A stretch of DNA of 51,923 bases from Nitrospira sp. (GCA_024331045.1 JANDJC010000017.1:1-51923); one strand, 5' to 3'; shown: positions 8,327-17,204, numbered from the stretch's first letter. Made by a program: numbers and translations. Notes: generated from the letters alone by a model not told the origin.

Positions 8327-9370
8327 ATGAGTAGAACGATGTTGAAAAACCTATCCGTTGCTGGAGTGACTACGTTGGTTGCCCTCGTGGCGGCGGAGCT
8401 GTGTATGCGCGCATATTTAGCAGACATCACGACGACTCATGATAACCGTAGTTACTTCGCCTTTAAATGGAAGGCTGCTCATGTCTCGCTGAATCAACGG
8501 CTCTATCGTGAGAGAGAAATAAACGGTCACAAAGATAACCGTGTCTATCGTGTCGCGATAATCGGTGATTCGTTCACATTCGGGCAGGGTATTGATGAAG
8601 AGGATCGTTTATCAAACCTGCTGGAACGCTCTTTCCCCCCTCTTCCTTTCTCTCGTCGGATAGAAGTGCTCAACTTCGGCAAGCCCGGAGCGAATACCAC
8701 CGAAGAAGTGACTATTCTCCAAAAAGATGTGTTGCCACGCCGGCCTGATTTTGTGCTGCTGCAATGGTATGTGAATGATGTGGAAAATAACGGTCCCTCT
8801 CAAGGGAGCCCAAACGTTCGTACCTTCACGAATCAGGTCAAACAGTTCCTGTTAAATCACTCGGTGTTGTATTTCTTGGTCGTCGATAGTGTGCATAGAC
8901 TCAGGAGTCGCTTTGGAAGGAGCTATGCAGCTGATTTGTTCGGCCGGGTCGGCAACCCCCATAGTCTTGAGGCCCAAGAGGCGGAAAAGGCCCTGCGCGA
9001 GTTCTTCAATAAATGCCGGGATTATGGTGTGCCAATGGGTGTCATCCTGGTGCCTGATCTGAGTCCAATCCGGACGGGACACTACCCTTTTCTATATCTT
9101 CACCAGCGTGTCCTGTCGATTTGTGCAGAGGCGAACGTCACCTGTCTCGATTTGCTGCCGGTGTTCATGCCGTACTTGACTGACTCGTCGAAAGTCGGCG
9201 ACCTCTGGGTCAACAGATTTGACGCTCACATGAGCCCTTTCGCCAATCGGCTTGCAGCGGAGAAAGTCTTGGAGGTCTGGGGACCAATCTGGCGGACAGC
9301 ATATGAGGTGAAGTCCGTCTCCGGAGAAGATGTCGGTGCAGAGCCCATCGCCCAGGCTGCGCGGGAGTGA
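8327..9370 (+). CDS. SGNH/GDSL-family hydrolase, secreted or anchored
   Basis: A 347-residue protein with an N-terminal hydrophobic segment (residues 8-25) and a complete SGNH set. Block I is IGDSFTFGQG near residue 83, block II is NFGKPGANTTE near 123, block III is WYVNDVENN near 147, and the catalytic Asp-x-x-His is in FDAHMSPFA near 304. It should act in the periplasm or outside on O-acyl groups of a glycan. It stands alone, with 187 bp to the next SGNH gene, which is not a close copy of it. The start at 8327 has no strong ribosome site. Confidence 0.85.
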   Translation: MSRTMLKNLSVAGVTTLVALVAAELCMRAYLADITTTHDNRSYFAFKWKAAHVSLNQRLYREREINGHKDNRVYRVAIIGDSFTFGQGIDEEDRLSNLLERSFPPLPFSRRIEVLNFGKPGANTTEEVTILQKDVLPRRPDFVLLQWYVNDVENNGPSQGSPNVRTFTNQVKQFLLNHSVLYFLVVDSVHRLRSRFGRSYAADLFGRVGNPHSLEAQEAEKALREFFNKCRDYGVPMGVILVPDLSPIRTGHYPFLYLHQRVLSICAEANVTCLDLLPVFMPYLTDSSKVGDLWVNRFDAHMSPFANRLAAEKVLEVWGPIWRTAYEVKSVSGEDVGAEPIAQAARE

Positions 9371-9556
9371 ACAGGTTATAGCAATTTTCCTCTTGCACGG
9401 TATGCCGCGAGGGGTTCGGTGTGTTCAGGCATCGGAGACCCAACGCGGCGATGACATTCCATTGCAATCGACGCTGTCTCATCCTTCCCGCTGTTGGCGT
9501 GATCGGAAATAGGAGATGCTGCATCTGGGTTGTTTGCCCACATGGTGAATTGAAAA

Positions 9557-10621
9557 ATGGGGAAAAATCTTCTTGCTTTGGTGATGGGGCTCATGATCGC
9601 GCTGATGGGTGTGGAGGCTGGCGCCCGGATACTGGCGGATTTGCTGGGCGTGTCATCTTACATGCAATATGATGAACACGTCGGCTGGAAGGCCAAACCA
9701 GGAGCGGTTAAGCGGCACAAAAATGAGAGTCTCGGTTTTGACGTGACGTATCACATCAACGACAGAGGGATACGGGGTGTCGTCCACGATCAAGTCAAAC
9801 CGCCAGGGGTCTATCGCGTCGTCCTCTTGGGTGATTCAAACGGCTTTGGCTGGGGCGTCGCGGAGGGGAAATACTTTGCCGCCCTCCTTGAGCAGGAGCT
9901 GGAGCGTGTGGAGGTGGTGAATCTCTCGCTGAGTGGGTACGGTACGGACCAGGAATATCTGCGCTTTGTCGAAGAAGGAATAGCCTATCAGCCCGATCTG
10001 GTGATCGTTCAAGTTACGCCCAATGATTTTGAAGAAATTCAGCATCCATTTTTCAATGGAAAGGCCAAACCTCAGTTCATCTTGTCAGAGCGGGATGAGC
10101 TTCGCCTTGTGAATGTGCCCGTCAAACCGATTGGACCCAAAGCCGAGGATTTTTATGACAACTCGCTGCCCCTCCCGTTTCGAGAATGGCTGGGGTGGCA
10201 TAGTTATGCGTATAACTACTTCAACGAAAAGTATTATGCTCTCAAACGAAAAACCACGAAGAGCAAGTCGGCTGAGTTGAGCCGTGAGGTCTTTTCTGCA
10301 ACCAGCATTCGACTTTTTAAGAAGATCCTAAAACAACTTAAGATCAAACTTGATGATGTTGGCGCAAAGGGGTTAATTGTGCATGCTTCAAAAGACGTGA
10401 GTGAACGCGGTTATTTGGCAGACAGCCCGTTACCGGTGTTGGATCTTTATCCAGAGATGTCGGCCTATGAGCAGGAGCACGGTGTGCGACTCTACTATGA
10501 GGATGGTGTTCATTGGAACGAAAGGGGGCATCGCCTGATTGCCGATGAACTGAAAAAGGTCTTACAACTGACCAGAGCAACGTTGTCAGCTGTTTGGAAT
10601 GGGCCACCTTCGCCGGGGTAA
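9557..10621 (+). CDS. SGNH/GDSL-family hydrolase, secreted or anchored
   Basis: A 354-residue protein with a short N-terminal hydrophobic anchor (residues 4-22). The SGNH blocks are complete: LGDSNGFGWG near residue 94, NLSLSGYGTDQE near 124, VTPNDFEE near 155, and DGVHWNERGH near 316. The domain order matches the AlgX/DHHW-like or lipase-type SGNH proteins seen in exopolysaccharide clusters. With two other SGNH proteins and the acyltransferase-SGNH fusion, it makes four such enzymes in about 10.6 kb. IS debris begins about 200 bp downstream. Confidence 0.85.
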   Translation: MGKNLLALVMGLMIALMGVEAGARILADLLGVSSYMQYDEHVGWKAKPGAVKRHKNESLGFDVTYHINDRGIRGVVHDQVKPPGVYRVVLLGDSNGFGWGVAEGKYFAALLEQELERVEVVNLSLSGYGTDQEYLRFVEEGIAYQPDLVIVQVTPNDFEEIQHPFFNGKAKPQFILSERDELRLVNVPVKPIGPKAEDFYDNSLPLPFREWLGWHSYAYNYFNEKYYALKRKTTKSKSAELSREVFSATSIRLFKKILKQLKIKLDDVGAKGLIVHASKDVSERGYLADSPLPVLDLYPEMSAYEQEHGVRLYYEDGVHWNERGHRLIADELKKVLQLTRATLSAVWNGPPSPG

Positions 10622-10845
10622 TAAGCGTGGTCTTGCGGCCCTCCAGCCCACCTGCACGACAACCTACTCTCAAAATGGTTGAGCCGATGAAAAAAGTTCC
10701 TATCATGGGTCCGCATGCTGCGGTTGCGCGACGACGAGGGGGAATGAATTCGGGAGCATTTTCCTCAGGAACACATCTCGGAGAGCCCCCGGGCGCAAGC
10801 CCATGATTCTGAACATGGGCGCGCAATGGCCGAATGCTTCCGCAG

Positions 10846-10960
10846 GGCTATCCCAACTACAAGACGGGGGACCGACGGTTCCAGCAATGGTGCGAACGCG
10901 AGGTGCTGTGCGAGATTCTTCCGCAGTGGGCGAATACGCTGCGAGGAGAAGGTGCGCTCG
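10846..10960 (+). mobile_element. IS5-family transposase fragment
   Basis: One frame reads GYPNYKTGDRRFQQWCERE and continues VLCEILPQWANTL before a stop. This is the N-terminal domain pattern of IS5-family transposases (PYKTVHRRFQRW-type). Only about 37 codons remain. It runs directly into an IS3-family fragment, making a composite scar. The sequence from 10622 to 10845 shows no recognisable gene. Confidence 0.6.
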
Positions 10961-11560
10961 GCCTATGACTACGAGCCAGTGCCGGAACGGCCAGAGAATC
11001 TGGCATTGATGCGGCTGTTCGATGAGCTGTACCTTGCAGCGGCCGTTTTAGGGGTACGCGCATGACGGATTGATTGCGAATCTTGGGCTACGGGGTAATC
11101 ACAAGCGGGTGCGCGGCTGATGCGGGTGGTGGGATTGCAAGCGGTGCTGCTGGGTCCGCACACGAGCCGGCCGCAGCCGGCGCATCGGACGTATCCATAT
11201 CTGCTGCGCGATCCGATGGTGGCGCGGCCGAATCACGTCTGGGCTGCGGACATCACGTATGTGCCGCTGCGGCGCGGATTCTTGTACCTGGTGGCCGTGC
11301 TGAAATTAGTATAGCACGCTCCGTGCTGCCTGGGCGTTGTCGAACACGCTCAAGGCGCAGTTCTGCCTGGAAGCTGTAGAGCAGGCGCTGGACAACATCT
11401 TTGTGGAGCGGCCGTGGCGGAGCGTGCAATACTAGGAGATCTACCTGCGTGACTACGCCTATGGGCGTGGAGGCCTGGAGCGGATTGCATCGGTATTTTG
11501 CGTTCTACAATACTGGACGTCGTCACCAGAGCCGAGCTGATGGACTTCAGCGAAGGTGCA
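10956..11560 (+). pseudogene. Decayed IS3-family OrfB transposase with internal deletion
   Basis: Shifting frames give AYDYEPVPERPENLALMRLF, then MRVVGLQAVLLGP, then YPYLLRDPMVARPNHVWAAD and ITYVPLRRGFLYLVAV, the integrase-core beginning. After LSNTL-like and EQAL pieces the sequence jumps to DNIFVERPWRSV, skipping the segment that normally carries the central catalytic Asp. It ends with GLHRYFAFYNTGRRHQS and a VHFG-like stretch. Several stops interrupt it, so it is inactive. It belongs to a different IS3 lineage from the relic at 7018-7530. Confidence 0.85.
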
Positions 11561-11772
11561 TTTCGGGTGTGACCGGGTGGTACTGGGGGATGGACCGGCG
11601 AGCGATCGCTCCGTATAACCGATCCTGGAGCGAAGTTTTGAAGCACCCCAGCGCCCAAACCACGAATTGGCTGGTCGCGCGATCTGCTCCTTGGGAAAGG
11701 GGAGCCAGGGGAACTCTGAAAAGAAAGGAGGAATGAGGGAAAGGATCCATTTAGCTTAATTCGGATGAAAAC

Positions 11773-11799
11773 CTGTCCTACCAATGGGGGAAAGCTCAA
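11773..11799 (+). repeat. Probable right terminal repeat of the IS3 relic
   Basis: The stretch around TGTCCTACCAATGGGG resembles the terminal inverted repeats common in one IS3 group, whose ends read roughly TGA..CCCCATT.GTTGGACA in the opposite sense. It lies about 210 bp beyond the OrfB relic, the right distance for an element end. I could not find a matching left end, so the assignment is tentative. Confidence 0.35.
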
Positions 11800-12215
11800 T
11801 TCGACGGGGTGGGGGCCCGCCCTGTCTTCCCCGGCGTGGCTCGTATGCCTTCCTGGCGCATCAGCCGGGCAACGCGAGGCTCGACGCTGCGAGGGCCATG
11901 GTTGCCGAGGGCATCCCCGACTCGGGGACTGCTGTCTGGTTCCCGCGACGCTGGGGGACTACTCGAATGGCCGAGAACAGGGACCGCGCTGGAATGCTCC
12001 TAAGACTCTCGGGTTGGCATTACCCCACGCAATAGCCTGGCGCCGCTCCTGAGCGGGTCCGGCACCTCAACCTGATCGGATAGCGGCGGTCGTGCGCCAG
12101 GATCGCCAGTATCTCCGTGCAACGCCCGCTGCCCCTTTTTAAAAATTTCGCTCTGTCTTCAGGGCCTCATTCTCCCGCGTGAGCCAAATAGCTGCAGCCT
12201 TGAAGTGTCGGTCAC
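11800..12215 (-). pseudogene. Decayed IS3-family OrfA/OrfB junction
   Basis: On the minus strand the order is LTRENEALKTERNF (the OrfA C-terminal zipper), then scrambled frames, then PRVARLMRQEGIRATPG, which matches the OrfB motif RKRVARLMRxxGIRA. The catalytic core is absent. The fragment points opposite to the IS3 relic just upstream and stops close to its terminal repeat, so it is a third IS3 scar in this 1.4-kb block. No functional product is expected. Confidence 0.6.
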
Positions 12216-12380
12216 TTGACCCCCTAGGGGCTGGCTTGACCCCTATTTCATCATTCTTCTCCCTGTCATGGGAAGGTTGTACGGATGAATTTGAAGAAAA
12301 ACATCAGCACAACACGTCACTCACTCCATAAATAAAATAGAACAATGTGAGACCTCCTCTCCGCGATATTCTCATGGGAC

Positions 12381-12404
12381 GAGATCTCACGCTCATGAGA
12401 TCTC
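12381..12404 (-). terminator. Stem-loop downstream of the first jelly-roll gene
   Basis: GAGATCTCA and TGAGATCTC form a perfect 9-bp stem around a 6-base loop, 26 bp past the stop of the minus-strand gene. A second small stem (TGGCA/TGCCA) lies at 12405-12419. Neither is followed by a clear run of T, so this may stabilise or end the transcript rather than act as a classical terminator. Confidence 0.4.
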
Positions 12405-12429
12405 TGGCAGTTCTTGCCACAAGTCAGCG

Positions 12430-13434
12430 CTATGGCGCTATTCGTACATCTCTAGGGGGGATAGGAGGTGTGGTGTCTCCCCCCGCTCCACTGCCGGCCC
12501 CGCCCTCCAGGTCGGCGACACTCGTCGCGATGATAAAATCATCGAGATAGATGGTGGAATCCACCGCATTGACTGTGGTGGGCATACGGAATCCCCTGTT
12601 TCCCGTCCGTTGATCGGCTGGGATAGGCCATTGAAATTGTGGGGTCACGCCGCCGATCCATTCCGCGTGTTTCGTCCATGACCCTGTCGGACTGGTGCGA
12701 GCCCATAATTCATACACGCCTTGTGCTGACGAAAAATCAACGTGCACACGGATCTGATACCATTGCCCTCGTCGGAAGGGAAGACACCCCCGGTTCTGAT
12801 ACAGTTTATCTCTGTCCCATTCTGGCACCGCTTGATTATTGGCGTAATTGGCACGAGTAAGCCAAAACCACTCCCCTGTTAAAGCTTCCCGATAATTGCC
12901 TTCTGGGCCGCAGCCATTCTGCCAAGTCCACAGCCAGGTGTAAGAATCCCCCCCGCACGGATAGGTGCCGCGGCATGGATAGATGAACTTGGCGGTGTGA
13001 AACTGGCTCGCTGGTGTCGTATAGAGCCAGAATTGGAACCAGACGTTGGCCGGTAAAGTAGTGAGGGGAGACCCTTCTCCGCCGAATGCAATCCAATAAT
13101 CGGTCTGTTGATAAGGAAATCCTGGTTCTGGCGGTGGCGCGGTCGTCGGGAGTGATTCAAGGACCAACACGCGCGAATTGCGGCTGGCATCGAATAGCGT
13201 GTAGATGTAGCCAGAGCCCCGCCTCAAACTTGAATTATTCGCCTTGACCGCGGTCCAGCCATGGCTCTGAAACAGCGTGTCTGCGTTGGTGATATTTCGG
13301 CCGACATCATACTCGAAATTGTCCGAGAAAATCACTACGGCGTGCGCGGTCGGTATTAGAGCGCTGCTCCAGAGTGCAAGCAGGCTTACAATCGTGATGA
13401 GGGCCCGAGATACTGTCCTGGTTCGTAACGGCAT
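12430..13434 (-). CDS. Secreted concanavalin-A-like jelly-roll protein (paralogue 1)
   Basis: A 334-residue protein with a clear signal peptide (cleavage likely after TAHA, residue 32). The mature part has the look of a ConA-like lectin/glucanase beta-jelly-roll, with an Asn/Trp/Tyr-rich pattern such as LPANVWFQFWLY and GQWYQIRVHVDF and a late STIYLDDFIIATS strand. Paired cysteines (YPCRGTYPC) suggest a disulfide. It ends GGDTTPPIPPRDVRIAP, like a linker into a fibronectin-type domain that is not there. It has no PEP-CTERM tail. The ATG follows GGGAGGAACCT. A sigma-54-type promoter lies 98 bp upstream. Its paralogue is at 16140-17156. No enzymatic residues can be assigned; carbohydrate binding or cleavage is inferred from the fold only. 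Confidence 0.72.
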   Translation of the reverse strand: MPLRTRTVSRALITIVSLLALWSSALIPTAHAVVIFSDNFEYDVGRNITNADTLFQSHGWTAVKANNSSLRRGSGYIYTLFDASRNSRVLVLESLPTTAPPPEPGFPYQQTDYWIAFGGEGSPLTTLPANVWFQFWLYTTPASQFHTAKFIYPCRGTYPCGGDSYTWLWTWQNGCGPEGNYREALTGEWFWLTRANYANNQAVPEWDRDKLYQNRGCLPFRRGQWYQIRVHVDFSSAQGVYELWARTSPTGSWTKHAEWIGGVTPQFQWPIPADQRTGNRGFRMPTTVNAVDSTIYLDDFIIATSVADLEGGAGSGAGGDTTPPIPPRDVRIAP

Positions 13435-13531
13435 AGGTTCCTCCCTTATAATAATAATTTTCGTTTCTTATGGGCGATATCTCGGACGGATAAGGACAAG
13501 ATCGGCATCCCACCTCCTAAGCCTAAGAATA

Positions 13532-13547
13532 TGCAAGAGGCGGGCCA
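13532..13547 (-). promoter_or_regulatory. Sigma-54 (-24/-12) promoter for jelly-roll paralogue 1
   Basis: The minus strand reads TGGCCCGCCTCTTGCA. GG and GC are separated by exactly ten bases, and TGGC and TTGC match the RpoN consensus. Transcription would start near 13520, leaving a leader of about 85 bases to the ATG. Confidence 0.7.
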
Positions 13548-13794
13548 TCTCTCATGCTGTAGAATGAAATCGGCTAACATTGTGCATTGATTATGAATCG
13601 GTTGAAAGAGAGGAAGTTTTGCATTGGTAGAAAATCCTTTGATTTCTAAGGGACACTGATTTTCTTTTTTTCTAGTTATGTAGAACGGGAGCGACAAAAA
13701 CTCAGTTGGTGGCTTGAGGTAAGGGCAAATTGCTCCCATTTCTAGTTCTAGAGGAGATCCGTGCGGTGAGAGGTATCAGCATGAAGAGGTTGTC

Positions 13795-13893
13795 ATGATG
13801 ACCAAGATGGTATTCACAGTAGGCTTTTTCCTACACGGGCTTTGTCTTTTGGGGAATCTCTCCTGTTGTTCCAGCCGTGAAACTGAGTTGTAG
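13795..13893 (+). CDS. Possible 32-residue hydrophobic leader peptide before prsK
   Basis: An ATG-ATG start preceded by GAAGAGGTTG opens a frame MMTKMVFTVGFFLHGLCLLG that continues NLSCCSSRETEL and stops 8 bp before the prsK ATG. The hydrophobic core and following cysteines resemble a short signal or lipoprotein-like peptide. It could be a translated leader coupled to prsK, or chance. I do not recognise a family. Confidence 0.3.
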   Translation: MMTKMVFTVGFFLHGLCLLGNLSCCSSRETEL

Positions 13894-13901
13894 AGGTGAA
13901 C

Positions 13902-16034
13902 ATGACTCAATTCTTGGGCATGCCTTTTGGGGTGCCACTGGCTGCAGCCCTATATACTTTAGGCCTGGCTTGGTGGCTTGCGGTCAGGAAGCAAGAAGCC
14001 CGCTTCTATCTCCCTCTTACGTTAGTGTTTGTTTTGGTCGGCATGGTCCATCTGTGTCATAGCTTTGCGGAGCTGGATGAATCGCGGTCTCTTATTTGGT
14101 ATCGGCTAGCCTTGGCGTTTGAGCTGGCGATGCCCGGTGCATTGCTCCACGCCGGCGTTCGATTCTTGCCGGTCTCGCAAGATCATGCTCCATCGGCTGA
14201 TCTCCGCCGTGTTCTTCTCATTGGCCTGCTTGGCCTGAGTTTGGCTGGGCTCTCAATGACGGACTGGGTCTTGGTTTCGGCTTCGCAGCCCGGTGCCGCG
14301 TCCTTACCAATGTTGGGAGACTGGGGACAGGCACCCTACATTTTTCTCGTGCTTGCCACGGCGATGGCGTTGGCGCAGCTGGAGAGAGTTTTCCGATCGA
14401 GCCGGGAACTGACACGCCATCGATTGAAACTGGTCATAATCGGACTGGCTGGATTGGGGGGATATGAGATTTATTATGCCAGCGAAACGTTGTTGGTCTC
14501 GCTGTGGCGCGAAGAGCATCTCGCGGCCTTCGGTGTCGTTTCGCTGATGTCTTCGGGCTTGGTGACGCTCGGCATCGCCAGGAGCCGATTTAAAGAATTG
14601 CTTTTCAATACGCAGGTGTCTCAGCAAGCTCTGATAGGGTCGGTGACCTTTATTGCTGTTGGTCTCTACCTGCTTCTCGTGGGAGCCATCGGCATTTGGC
14701 TTCGCCGCCTAGACCAGCCCCTGGGGTATGAGCTCAGTGTGGTGGTGGTGCTGGGAGCGCTGGCGGCTCTGGTCGCGCTGGCCACGTCCAAGACGACCAG
14801 AAGCGAAATCAAACGGTTCTTGGCCAGAAACTTTTCTCGATCAAAATATGATTATCGCGCCGAGTGGCTCCGTGTCACACAGTCGTTTCAAGGGGCGACG
14901 ACTCGTGAAGCGATTGTCGAGTGTCTCCATGATCTCCTGGTCAAAACCTTCGCGACAACAACGATCGCGGTGTGGACCTTGAGGGAAGCGGATCAACGGT
15001 ATTGTCAGGTGCGACCGGCTGATTCAACGATGCTGGCGATCGAGGCGACCCATGAGGTGATTCGACGATTGAGGGGGCAGGATGAGCCGGTTGGGTTGCA
15101 TGAACAAGAGGATGAAAGTCTTGCCTCCGTTGATCCAGTTGCGCGGTGGGGCGCCGAACTCTGTGCGCCGATCTATGCGCAAGGTCGCCTGATTGCGTTT
15201 GTGGTCCTCGGAAAGCAACCACATGGTGAGCCCTATGGGGTCGATGATCACGACCTTTTACGAGGGATTTGTCACCATGTAGGGGTGTTGTTTGCTCACG
15301 CCGAGTTGATGGAAGAGCGGCAGGCCATGGCGGAGCTGGAGGCGTTACATCGCTTTTCGGTCTTCTGTCTCCACGATATCAAAAATCTTGCGGCGCGGTT
15401 GTCCCTGATTGCCCAGAATGCCGAGCATCATGGGCGGGATCCGACGTTTCAAGCATCTGCATTAAAAGCAGTACAGGATACCGCCAGGAAGATGACCGAT
15501 CTGATCAGCAAACTCTCTCGTCAGGCTGCGCCGCCTTCTGTCAAGGAACAGGAAGGGCGGTTCTCCTTATCCACGATTATTGACGAGGTTGTGGCGCCGT
15601 TGCGATCGGATAATCGGATCGTTGTGCATGTGAAGGGCTATCGCGATGTCCTTATCAGCGGAGTACGGGACCAGCTTCAGCAAGTGCTGACCAACGTGGT
15701 GTTAAATGCCAAACAGGCGATCGATGACCATGGCGAAATAGAGATTTCTCTAACTCAGACTGAGAACTCTGTGATCATTGTGGTTCGGGATACCGGGAAA
15801 GGGATACCGGCGCCGATGTTAGATCACCTCTTCCGTCCCTCTCAGTCGAGCCGTCCGGGGGGATTGGGCATTGGCCTCTATCAATGTAAGAAGATTATCG
15901 AGGCTCACGGCGGGAGCATTCGATTAGAAAGTCATGAAGGAGAAGGTACACGGGTACGGATCGAACTGCCGCTTAGCAGGGGGAAAAACTCCAAGCCATC
16001 AGAACTGTCAAGCCATCACTCAGTTTTAGGATGA
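13902..16034 (+). CDS. prsK: PEP-CTERM system sensor histidine kinase PrsK
   Basis: This is the membrane histidine kinase that partners PrsR in PEP-CTERM/exosortase (XrtA-type) loci. About eight transmembrane helices occupy residues 5-290, a GAF-like domain spans about 315-470, and the transmitter follows. The phospho-acceptor His lies in FCLHDIKNLAARLS near residue 490; the variant HDxKNL box is typical of PrsK. The ATP-binding domain shows NVVLNAKQAI, DTGKGIPAP and GGLGIGLYQCKK. At 710 residues it fits the family. I chose the ATG at 13902, which has GAGGTG just upstream; GTG at 13896 is in frame. It sits between two jelly-roll genes on the other strand, with prsR 1.9 kb downstream. The stimulus it senses is unknown. 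Confidence 0.93.
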   Translation: MTQFLGMPFGVPLAAALYTLGLAWWLAVRKQEARFYLPLTLVFVLVGMVHLCHSFAELDESRSLIWYRLALAFELAMPGALLHAGVRFLPVSQDHAPSADLRRVLLIGLLGLSLAGLSMTDWVLVSASQPGAASLPMLGDWGQAPYIFLVLATAMALAQLERVFRSSRELTRHRLKLVIIGLAGLGGYEIYYASETLLVSLWREEHLAAFGVVSLMSSGLVTLGIARSRFKELLFNTQVSQQALIGSVTFIAVGLYLLLVGAIGIWLRRLDQPLGYELSVVVVLGALAALVALATSKTTRSEIKRFLARNFSRSKYDYRAEWLRVTQSFQGATTREAIVECLHDLLVKTFATTTIAVWTLREADQRYCQVRPADSTMLAIEATHEVIRRLRGQDEPVGLHEQEDESLASVDPVARWGAELCAPIYAQGRLIAFVVLGKQPHGEPYGVDDHDLLRGICHHVGVLFAHAELMEERQAMAELEALHRFSVFCLHDIKNLAARLSLIAQNAEHHGRDPTFQASALKAVQDTARKMTDLISKLSRQAAPPSVKEQEGRFSLSTIIDEVVAPLRSDNRIVVHVKGYRDVLISGVRDQLQQVLTNVVLNAKQAIDDHGEIEISLTQTENSVIIVVRDTGKGIPAPMLDHLFRPSQSSRPGGLGIGLYQCKKIIEAHGGSIRLESHEGEGTRVRIELPLSRGKNSKPSELSSHHSVLG

Positions 16035-16080
16035 GATTGCTGTGTGGAAGAAAAGGTGAGAGCTTACTTTGAGGAGCTAA

Positions 16081-16119
16081 AATCCCAGGCCCTCTATTTT
16101 GGAGAGAGGGCCTGGGATT
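16081..16119. terminator. Long perfect hairpin between prsK and the convergent jelly-roll gene
   Basis: AATCCCAGGCCCTCT and AGAGGGCCTGGGATT form a perfect 15-bp stem with a 9-base loop, 46 bp after prsK and 20 bp after the convergent gene's stop. On the minus strand it is followed by TTTTAG; the plus side lacks a T run. It probably ends transcription for the jelly-roll gene and limits read-through from prsK. Confidence 0.8.
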
Positions 16120-16139
16120 CAAACGATGACAACCGGCGA

Positions 16140-17156
16140 TTACGGGGTGATGCGAGGGTTCTGTGGAGGAGCAGGCGGTGTCGTATCACCGGTAGTGCTA
16201 CTGCTGCGGCTTTCAAGATCTTGGAGCGAGGTGGCCATGATGAAATCGTCCACATAGATGGTGGAATCGTAGGTGTTCACCGTGGTCGGCATCGCTAAGA
16301 CGCGATTCCCATTGCGGCTCCCTTCGGGAATCGCGAAATCAAAACCGGGCGTCACGCCACCAATCCATTCCGCCAATTTCGTCCACGTTGTCTCGCCAAG
16401 TTGTCTCCGCCAGGCCTCATAGACGCCTTGCGGCCCAGAGGTGTCGAAGTGAAGCCGCACTTGGTACCAAATCCCCTCTAACATCGGCGTTTGATTCAAG
16501 TTTTGAAACATCTTTTTCGAGTTCCAGGGCCGCCCTGCATAATGATTGGCAAACGCTGATTCAGCTTGGATAAATCGCCCGCCCGGCGGCGCGTCAATCG
16601 TCTGATCTGTCGTGCCGATCAGACTTCTATTGTGGAATCCCATTAGCCAACGAAACCCCGTACCGGGGCATGGGTAATACTGGTAACAGGGATACAAGAA
16701 TTTTTGTGAAGTCCACCGACTGCCCGGGACCGCATAGGTCCAAAACTGGAACCAGACGTTTGCGGGAATCGTCCCTAGCGGGTGAGTCTCACTGCCATAG
16801 TAAAGATGATAAGATGTCTGTAAAATGCCATTCGTGGACCACGTCGGATGAGACTCCATCACTAACACGCGCGACGGCCAAGACGGCGGGGTGATGGTGT
16901 ACAGGTAGCCTAAACCTCTATTATCCCGGCTATTCATGGCCTTGGCACCAGTCCATCCATGAGCCTGGAAATAGACTTCAGCATTGTTGATGTCCCGATC
17001 CACGACATAGTTAAAGTCATCCTGCAAAATGACGGCGGCGTGACTCTGGCTCGTAAAGAGCCAGAATCCACCCATGACACTGATCCACACGAGAGGGGAG
17101 CGGTGCCAGCGTCTTCCCCACTGTGTCGTCTGCTCTATGGTTGTCCTCCTTGTCAT
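16140..17156 (-). CDS. Secreted concanavalin-A-like jelly-roll protein (paralogue 2)
   Basis: A 338-residue paralogue of the gene at 12430-13434. Matching landmarks include NNAEVYFQAHGWTGAKA, IPANVWFQFWTYAVP, EWIGGVTPGFDF and MPTTVNTYDSTIYVDDFIMA, spread over the whole length. The signal peptide has an unusually long charged start before the hydrophobic core and should be cleaved after QSHA (about residue 40). The C-terminus again stops at GDTTPPAPPQNPRITP without a following domain. No ribosome site precedes the ATG at 17156, but AGGAGG occurs at codons 3-4, so the true start may differ. A sigma-54-type promoter lies upstream at 17205-17220. A structural or carbohydrate-binding role in the matrix is inference. 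Confidence 0.7.
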   Translation of the reverse strand: MTRRTTIEQTTQWGRRWHRSPLVWISVMGGFWLFTSQSHAAVILQDDFNYVVDRDINNAEVYFQAHGWTGAKAMNSRDNRGLGYLYTITPPSWPSRVLVMESHPTWSTNGILQTSYHLYYGSETHPLGTIPANVWFQFWTYAVPGSRWTSQKFLYPCYQYYPCPGTGFRWLMGFHNRSLIGTTDQTIDAPPGGRFIQAESAFANHYAGRPWNSKKMFQNLNQTPMLEGIWYQVRLHFDTSGPQGVYEAWRRQLGETTWTKLAEWIGGVTPGFDFAIPEGSRNGNRVLAMPTTVNTYDSTIYVDDFIMATSLQDLESRSSSTTGDTTPPAPPQNPRITP

Positions 17157-17204
17157 TTTTCGTAAGAGAACCTTCGATAGATAGTATGTACTTGCTTACG
17201 GACC

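Noticed and set aside
10344..10826. 160-codon minus-strand frame across the end of an SGNH gene
   Set aside because: Overlaps the catalytic C-terminus of a clear SGNH protein and has no homology I can see.
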